From Diplosphaera chodatii (Eukaryota > Chlorophyta > Trebouxiophyceae > Prasiolales > Stichococcaceae): a DNA stretch of 64,000 nucleotides. Positions 58,301 through 64,000 of the stretch are shown piece by piece. Location: positions 2,232,001 through 2,296,000 of the forward strand of contig JAALGY010000023.1 in assembly GCA_032358165.1 (NCBI GenBank), given 5' to 3'. How positions within the stretch are numbered: the stretch's first letter is position 1; every line of letters starts with the position of its first letter. Below the pieces are notes generated by a model. The model was not told where the DNA came from, did no database searches, and saw only the letters and a program-made list of their open reading frames with translations. The translations under genes and the position numbers were made by a program.

Positions 58301-61300
58301 GTGGTCGGACCGATGATACCTGAAAGTCTAATAGTATATCCCCACAGGTGCCAGGACGTTTCAGCTCTTCCACCTGTACGGCACACGGCACGACATTCTC
58401 GTCATCACATTCGCATGGCTCAAGGCATGAACATACGACGTGGTACGCAAAGTGGCGTCGCGGCGGTGGGACAGGCTAAGCTGCTGGCTCATGATCCTGA
58501 CTCACGACCCTGGTGTGTTATGCTGCAGCGAGTCGGAGTACTCGTCATCCTATGAGAGCGAGACAGACAGCGAGGAGGTACGGCAGCAGCGGGTGGCATC
58601 ATCTCGGGCAGCGCGCGAGCAGCGCATCGCCGCAGCGCGTGCCGCCGCATCCCCCGACGACCTGCGCTCCCCAATCTGCTGCATCCTGGGCCACGTGGAC
58701 ACAGGTGCGCTGCTACTTGCCATGTCTCAGCCTGCAGTGTGCCTTGCCTCCACTTCCTCATGGTGCAGTCTTCATCCGGGCTACCCAGCCAGAATTTGAC
58801 CAAATTTGCCTGCTCCCCAGCAGCATCATTGAGATGCAGCTCTTAAAAAGGAGCGCCAACATGAGTGTGTGCCTCGGAGCGTCAAAATGAGTGTGTGCCT
58901 CAATGCAGGCAAGACGAAAATCCTGGACAACGTGCGGCGGACCAATGTGCAGGATGGTGAGGCTGGCGGCATCACCCAGCAGATTGGTGCGACCTATGTG
59001 CCCGGACCCAACATCCGCTCACGGACGGAGGAGCTGCGCAAGGGCCGTGAGTTCGAGCTCAAGGTCCCTGGCCTGCTCATCATCGACACTCCAGGTCTGA
59101 CCATGTTGCAGGGGTCCTCACTGCTGAGTAGGGCTGCCTATGTGCAGCAGCAGCTGCCATTGGGATTGCTTGCTGGATGGGTTGTCAGTGCGCGCACGCT
59201 ATGTCAGCTGTGGTGCACACAGTAGGAGTCACCAAATTGCAACTTTTGGGTCTGTCCTGCAGGGCACGAGTCGTTCACCAACCTGCGGTCGCGGGGCAGC
59301 AGCCTGTGCGATATCGCCATCCTGGTTGTCGATCTCATGCACAGCTTGGAGCCGCAGACGATCGAGTCCATCAACCTGCTCAAGCAGCGCAAGACGCCGT
59401 TCATCATTGCACTGAACAAGGTGCTTGATGTACCTGCGATCCACCTGTATGCCAAGGCAGTACAGCCGCTCAGGTCTGCTCCAAAACCAGTCTGTAGCTG
59501 TGTGTCTCTGGGTCAGCTCCTGGCAAGGGCTGGGGCTGAGGGCTTCAGGGTCAGCCTACACATGCTTTTCTGTGCGCCAACTACAGGTGGACCGCTTGTA
59601 TGACTGGAAGACGCGAACAGATGCGCCCATCCGTGACACACTGGATGCTCAAGAGCAGCATGTGGCTGTGGAGTTCGAACAGCGCCTGAACAAGGTCAAG
59701 GCGGAGCTGATGCAGCAGGTGCAGTATGTCGGAACCTTGCTGCAACATTTTACAGGGACCCTAAGATACACATACTCAGGTTCTGCCACTGCTCCACGGA
59801 ACTGAATCAACCTGTGTTTAACAGCTTGAAGGACTTGCATGCGAACTGACGTTAACCTTCATCGCAGGGGCTGAACACAGAGCTGTACTGGAAGAATCCA
59901 GACGCCCGGACGTACGCCAACATCGTGCCCACGTCCGCAATCACTGGCGAGGGTGCGTTATGCACAGCAACTTGCGTTTGCACAATTCTGGTGCCGTTGC
60001 AGCTGCCTGCATCTCGTTGTTGTCAGTCGATGCAGATGGGCAGCAGCTATCCTTGGCACATCGCCCCAAACATATCCCTGCAAGCGCAGGCATCCCGGAC
60101 CTGCTGCAGATGCTGGTGCAGCTGACCCAGAGCCGGCTGGCGCAGCGCCTCATGTTCATCAACGAGCTGCAGGCCACTGTCCTTGAGGTGCGCTCATGTG
60201 GTCCTGCACCGCTGACCATACCTCTGTGCAGTCGCGCTCTGGCTCCCGAGCAGACTGGATGTCCAGCAAATGCGTTGATGCCTGCATCTCAACTCTCTGC
60301 ATGGACATATGTTTTGCAGCACATGTATATCACCGTGGCATTTGAGTACATATATCACCGTGGCGTTTGAGTACAAGACCCTGCTTTCGCCTGCGACCGA
60401 CAACAGGTGAAGGTGATAGAGGGGCTGGGGACCACAATGGACGTGGTCCTCGTGAATGGGCTGCTGCGGGAGGGCGCCCAGATCGTGGTGTGCGGCCTCG
60501 GCGCACCCATCGTCACCACCATCCGCTCCCTGCTGACGCCGCACCCCATGAAGGTTCGCGTGACTGCACGCTGTCCCGCCTGGTGACTGCCATGCACATC
60601 ACTGGCCGTGCGACTGTTCCTGCACGAGTCAGCTGACATGTCCAAGCACATATTTCCGGTACCAGTTTTGAATTTGTGCACATTTGCAACTCACCCATCC
60701 CGGGATTCACATCATCAGATTTCGCTGTGTTTGTGTCACCGCAGGAGCTGCGGGTGAAGGGGTCGTACCTGCACCACAAGGAGGTGAAGGCCGCGCAGGG
60801 CATCAAGATCGCGGCCAACGGTCTGGAGAGCGCCGTCGCTGGCACACAGGTCAGGCCACCACCATTGCCATCGGCATACAGTATCTGCATGCGCGTAAAC
60901 ACCATTCGCTATCGGTCGGCTGGTCGGGCCTGTATGGCACTGGCTTCATTCCGTAGGTTGATACCGCATGACTGAACCTATTGACTGATGTAGCATACAC
61001 TTCATGATGCGCACGATGCACGTGTGCAGCTGCTGGTGGTGGGCCCTGGCGACGATGTGCAGCTGCTGAAGGAGGAGGTCATGTCCGACATGGCGGACAT
61101 CTTCTCCTCTGTCGACAAAGGGGGTGCGTGCTGCCGTGTGTTGCAAAATCGCTGCTCTACTGACATCAAGGAAGCCACCCTGTCTGGCCGGCGTGTAGTG
61201 ATGCTGTCTGAGATTGTCATGTGTTTGCGGCATTGCGCACCAACACCAAGTAGCTTGCTGAGCATTCCCAAAACAGCAGTGAGTGGCACGCAACACCGTC

Positions 61301-62978
61301 AGACTTACAAGAAAATGTGTTCTGGACTCCGCAGGCGAAGGCGTGTGCGTGCAGGCGAGCACCCTGGGGTCGCTGGAGGCGCTGCTCACCTTCCTGAAGT
61401 CCGACGCGGTGCAGATCCCGGTGTCTGGCATCAACATCGGCCCCATCCACAAGAAGGACGTCATGCGCGCGTCTGTCATGCTGGAGAAGGTGCGCCGGTA
61501 CCCCGCGACAGTGCCGCTGTGATGCTGGACGACAGACTCTGTCACGTCTGCCAGACAGTGTGCCAGGTGCCTCACCAGCAGCCGTCGATTGGTTTACAGG
61601 CGTGCTGATGCGTTGTTGCCACGTCATTGGTGCTTGAGAAACGACACTGCTGGCAGGACATGCTTTGGCTGCGACTGCAGGGAGCCAAGAAGTTTGCGGT
61701 GATCCTGGCGTTTGACGTGCCGGTGACGCGCGAGGCGCGGGACCTGGCCGAATCGATGGGCGTCCGCATCTTCACAGCCGACATCATCTACCACCTGTTT
61801 GATCAGTTCACAGCGTACCTCAAGCAGGCACGCGCGTGTTGCAAACAGCCTACCATACAGACCTTGATGCACATGCTTGCAAGTGCAGCTGGGATGCACA
61901 TCTGCACAACAGTCTGTGGGCACATGCAGCAGCCCGAGCAAGGTGTGCTGCATTGAGCTGCACCCGCTGGCAAGCTGACAGGACGTGCATCTCGGGATGC
62001 AATACCCTGTGCCGGTGCAACTGCAGGTGAAGGAGGAGGAGCAGGAGGCAGCCAAGTATGATGCGGTGTTCCCGTGCGTGCTGAAGATCCTGCCCACGTG
62101 CATCTTCAACAAGAAGGACCCGATCGTGCTGGGTGTCGAGATTGCGGACGGCATCGCCAAGGTGACCAAACTGACGGCGGTGGCAAGCGTGTATGATGCT
62201 GCCAGGACGCATGCTTTGCTTACTGCAGCATTGGCGGCTCGATGAACAGGGCATTGCTGCATGCAGGTGGGCACGCCCATCACAGTCCCCAGCCAGGGCT
62301 TCGTTGACCTGGGCCGTATCGCATCGATGGAGCTCAACCACAAGGTGCACCCCAACTGCCAACTGCCACGGCATCTGCAGCGGATGCTGCGCAGCCTGCT
62401 ACAGCACTATGACTGCAGGGCTCCTCCCAAGTTATTGGCATGCACTGCATGTGCATAGTTCGCGCTCATTACCACTCGAGGGCCTCAGCCGCTCATGTCA
62501 ACTCTGCAGGCTGTCAACACCGCGAAGAAGGGGGACAGCGTGGCCATGAAGCTTGAGCCCGGCAACACGACCGAGGCGTCGCGCCTGTACGGCCGCCACT
62601 TCGACCACAAGGTGCCTTCAGGATGGCCGTCAGCCTCCTGCATGTCAGTCGGTCTCGAGCGTGTCATTCGCATGGCACGCTTTCTGCTGCGCCATTCATT
62701 CATAGGTTTGCAAACAGGCCCAGAATAACATTCATGTGTACCATACTTCTCTCGCAGGACGAACTAGTCAGCAGAATATCCCGGAAGTCCATCAACCTGC
62801 TGAAGGTGACAGCCTCTTGGCGTCAAACGATCCTTACCCACGCACTGCCATGCATGCTGTCATCGCAGCGCACTCAGTCTTGCAACGACCAATGTTGCAG
62901 GAAAACTTCCGAGACGACCTGTCGAAGGACGACTGGAGGCTCGTAGTCAAGCTCAAGGGTGTGTTCAACATCCAGTGA
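52350..62978 (+). CDS. EIF5B: Translation initiation factor eIF5B with embedded tRNA-binding domain
   Basis: eIF5B is the cytosolic GTPase that joins the 60S subunit to the initiation complex. The start [20 protein letters not shown] is at 52350 and the end [11 protein letters not shown] at 62978. About 35 exons. The N-terminal half (to 58.5 kb) has repeated Lys-rich/acidic modules of the KKKKSKR.(V/I)SFD.LDEE type, an Ala/Glu single-helix part (near 57.7-58.2 kb) and a Glu-rich run. It is interrupted at 52875-53449 by an OB-fold tRNA-binding domain, listed separately. The G domain reads [19 protein letters not shown] (split by an intron, 58675-58940), [51 protein letters not shown] and TSAITGEG. 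Then come domain II ([17 protein letters not shown]), domain III ([20 protein letters not shown]) and domain IV ([20 protein letters not shown]). All GTPase motifs are intact. The intron/exon map of the repeat part is partly approximate. Confidence 0.95.
52875..53449 (+). other. EMAPII/PheT-type tRNA-binding OB-fold inside eIF5B
   Basis: Three exons (52875-52982, 53094-53141, 53264-53449) encode about 114 residues in the same phase (0) as the flanking eIF5B exons 52350-52757 and 53570 onward. They read [58 protein letters not shown] and [20 protein letters not shown] followed by LGW. This is the tRNA_bind fold of bacterial PheRS-beta, EMAPII/p43 and Arc1p: V..V..HP.AD.L.VC.VD.G, LQ(I/V)V..A, P.G, RGV.S.GM.CS..(E/D)LG. 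Bacterial-type RGV.SxGM.CSxxELG makes PheT or YtpR the closest model. I know of no eIF5B with this domain. Confidence 0.85.
58850..58901. repeat. 26-bp tandem duplication in eIF5B intron
   Basis: Two 26-bp copies (58850-58875 and 58876-58901), differing at two positions, each starting GGAGCG and ending ATGAGTGTGTGCCTC. The second ends 6 bases before the 3' splice site of the exon that completes the P-loop lysine. Confidence 0.9.
60326..60375. repeat. 25-bp tandem duplication in eIF5B intron
   Basis: Two 25-bp copies (60326-60350 and 60351-60375) beginning TATATCACCGTGGC and ending TTTGAGTACA, with one difference. They lie within 40 bp of the next 3' splice site (exon starting near 60409). 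Confidence 0.9.
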
Positions 62979-63245
62979 GACCGTTTATGGCCCCATGGTG
63001 TGGTAGACAGAGGTTTGTGGGATGCTGCTGCTGAGTGAGTGTTCAGGTTTTAGGGGTGAGATCCATGCTGGAGTGTTCGTCAGCCTCTGCTCCTTGATAC
63101 GGCTGACGACCTTTACAAAGCAGAAATGCGCAACATTGTACACGCGTCATAAACCACCAACAACTACCACCTCATGCGGCACTGGTTTTAGTTCGTGAGG
63201 CGGTTGAGAGACGGCATGACTGTGCCGTCTTGCTCATCCAGTGCC
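62979..63245. other. Short gap between convergent eIF5B and cyclin C
   Basis: The 267-bp gap between two stop codons holds both 3' UTRs. No element was recognised. Confidence 0.5.
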
Positions 63246-64000
63246 TCAGGGCAACCTGAGGCGGGCCATCAACTGCCCAATGTTAGTATCGTTGGCTTCC
63301 CGCTGAGCATCATACATCTCCGTCAACCTGAGCGCGACGCCATACACCTGCGGCATATGGGTAGGCGTCACATTTGCCGTCGCTACAGCATCTCATTCGG
63401 ATACCGATTAGAAGCAAAGGACTTGCCTGATCAAGGTTCACCTCCAACCCCTCCAGCCAGTGCCGCACGTCTTGCTGCTTCATCCCCGCACCCTGTGTGT
63501 GTCATATACACATGTGCATCATGCACGTAAGAAGTGCAGAGTGTGGGGACATGAATGCGTCACATCTCATATGAGTGCTCAGTGACGCGCACCACTGTCA
63601 AGCAGCCAAGCGCAACAACGTGTGGCGGAAACTGCAGCAGCACATCGCTGCTGTATGAGTCGTTGAGAACAGCCCTGCAAAGTCCATGTCATCAGGTGAT
63701 TATGACATGAGGCTAGTCAGGGTCCCGATAGTGCACAGCAATGGTGAGTTTCTGTGTCACTCACCAGCACTCCTGCGCAACATCTGAGAGCCGAGCACTT
63801 TGAAGATATGCGGCAAGGTCTGTGTATGGGTGCCACACCGTGAGGCGGTATTCCAACCCTTCCTGTAAATTAAGGACGCCACTGCTGTCTCGATCACAGC
63901 GCCAGGAAGCAACCTCATGTGGACAAGAGTCAAATGAGCAGGCCACTGCTGGTAATAGCATTGCAAGGGCGTTGTGTATGCCCATGCAATGTTGTTCCGA
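63246..64000 (-). CDS. CYCC: Cyclin C (CYCC), 5' part outside the window
   Basis: Cyclin C pairs with CDK8 in the Mediator kinase module. The gene enters from the right edge on the minus strand. The first visible exon reads FDSCPHEVASWRCDRDSSGV, then LEYRLTVWHPYTDLAAYLQS and ECW (to about 63767). Next come AVLNDSYSSDVLLQFPPHVV and ALGCLT (63670-63596), then MKQQDVRHWLEGLEVNLDQ (to 63427), and last VYGVALRLTEMYDAQREAND and TNIGQLMARLRLP, stopping at 63246. The pattern W.(I/V)(V/L)NDSY..D..L..PP..(I/V)AL.C and W...L.V....V......L...Y matches the second cyclin fold of cyclin C. The third intron starts with a GC donor (CAG/GCAAGT, at 63426), keeping phase 0. The first cyclin-box half and the start codon are missing. 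Confidence 0.82.

Noticed and set aside
57680..58391. Minus-strand Ser/Ala/Pro-rich frames opposite eIF5B
   Set aside because: Antisense of the Ala/Glu repeats of eIF5B, which stay open on both strands by composition.
1..64000. CRISPR arrays, operons, bacterial origin, tRNA or rRNA genes
   Set aside because: None found; the window is intron-rich eukaryotic nuclear DNA, and no tRNA cloverleaf or rRNA core sequence was recognised by eye. A covariance-model scan would be needed to exclude small RNAs.

Overview
This window reads as nuclear DNA of a green alga, most likely a trebouxiophyte (Chlorella/Coccomyxa-like). It is GC-rich. Almost every gene is broken into many short exons (often 60-200 bp) with GT/TGCAG-type splice sites. 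The gene set is eukaryotic and plastid-bearing: plant-type ADP-glucose pyrophosphorylase, a PotD-like protein with a plastid/thylakoid leader, HRD3/SEL1L, RPN7, RAD51D, eIF5B and cyclin C. A short plant-type telomere repeat (TTTAGGG) lies in one intron. There are no operons. Coding models are spliced predictions made by eye from splice signals, reading phase and family motifs. Four models (AGPase, both kinases, the F-box protein) and the ARGLU1-like gene give exon sums that are exact multiples of three.

Layout. 1-1.4 kb: degraded Pif1/Helitron-type helicase. 1.7-6.1 kb (+): Enhancer-of-polycomb-like EPL1. 7.0-7.9 kb (-): small F-box-like protein. 8.6-12.3 kb (+): AGPase subunit. 12.8-13.4 kb (-): intronless protein with two internal repeats. 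14.3-19.7 kb (+): SEL1L/HRD3-like ERAD protein. 20.4-22.7 kb (+): coiled-coil protein of unknown function. 22.8-24.7 kb (-): seven-pass TPRA1/Tmemb_40 protein. 25.2-26.2 kb (-): ARGLU1-like. 27.6-31.2 kb (+): GT31 beta-galactosyltransferase. 31.9-35.4 kb (+): Ser/Thr kinase with a long tail. 36.0-40.1 kb (-): FAM178/SLF2 (CANIN)-like protein. 40.5-43.1 kb (+): kinase with a WNK-like lysine position. 44.0-46.0 kb (+): RAD51D. 46.3-48.9 kb (-): proteasome lid subunit RPN7. 49.5-52.0 kb (+): PotD-like binding protein. 52.4-63.0 kb (+): eIF5B with an embedded tRNA-binding OB fold. 63.2 kb to the end (-): cyclin C, 5' part cut off.

The genes do not form a single pathway. Several touch ubiquitin/proteasome biology (F-box-like, HRD3/SEL1L, RPN7), two touch DNA repair (SLF2-like, RAD51D) and three touch transcription or RNA (EPL1, ARGLU1, cyclin C); this may be coincidence. 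The most unusual items are the EMAPII/PheT-type tRNA-binding domain spliced in frame into the lysine-rich N-terminus of eIF5B, the kinase that lacks the beta-3 lysine but carries a WNK-type lysine in its glycine-rich loop, and the CANIN-like protein. Recurrent small features are GC-AG introns and 15-26 bp tandem duplications inside introns close to the 3' splice site.
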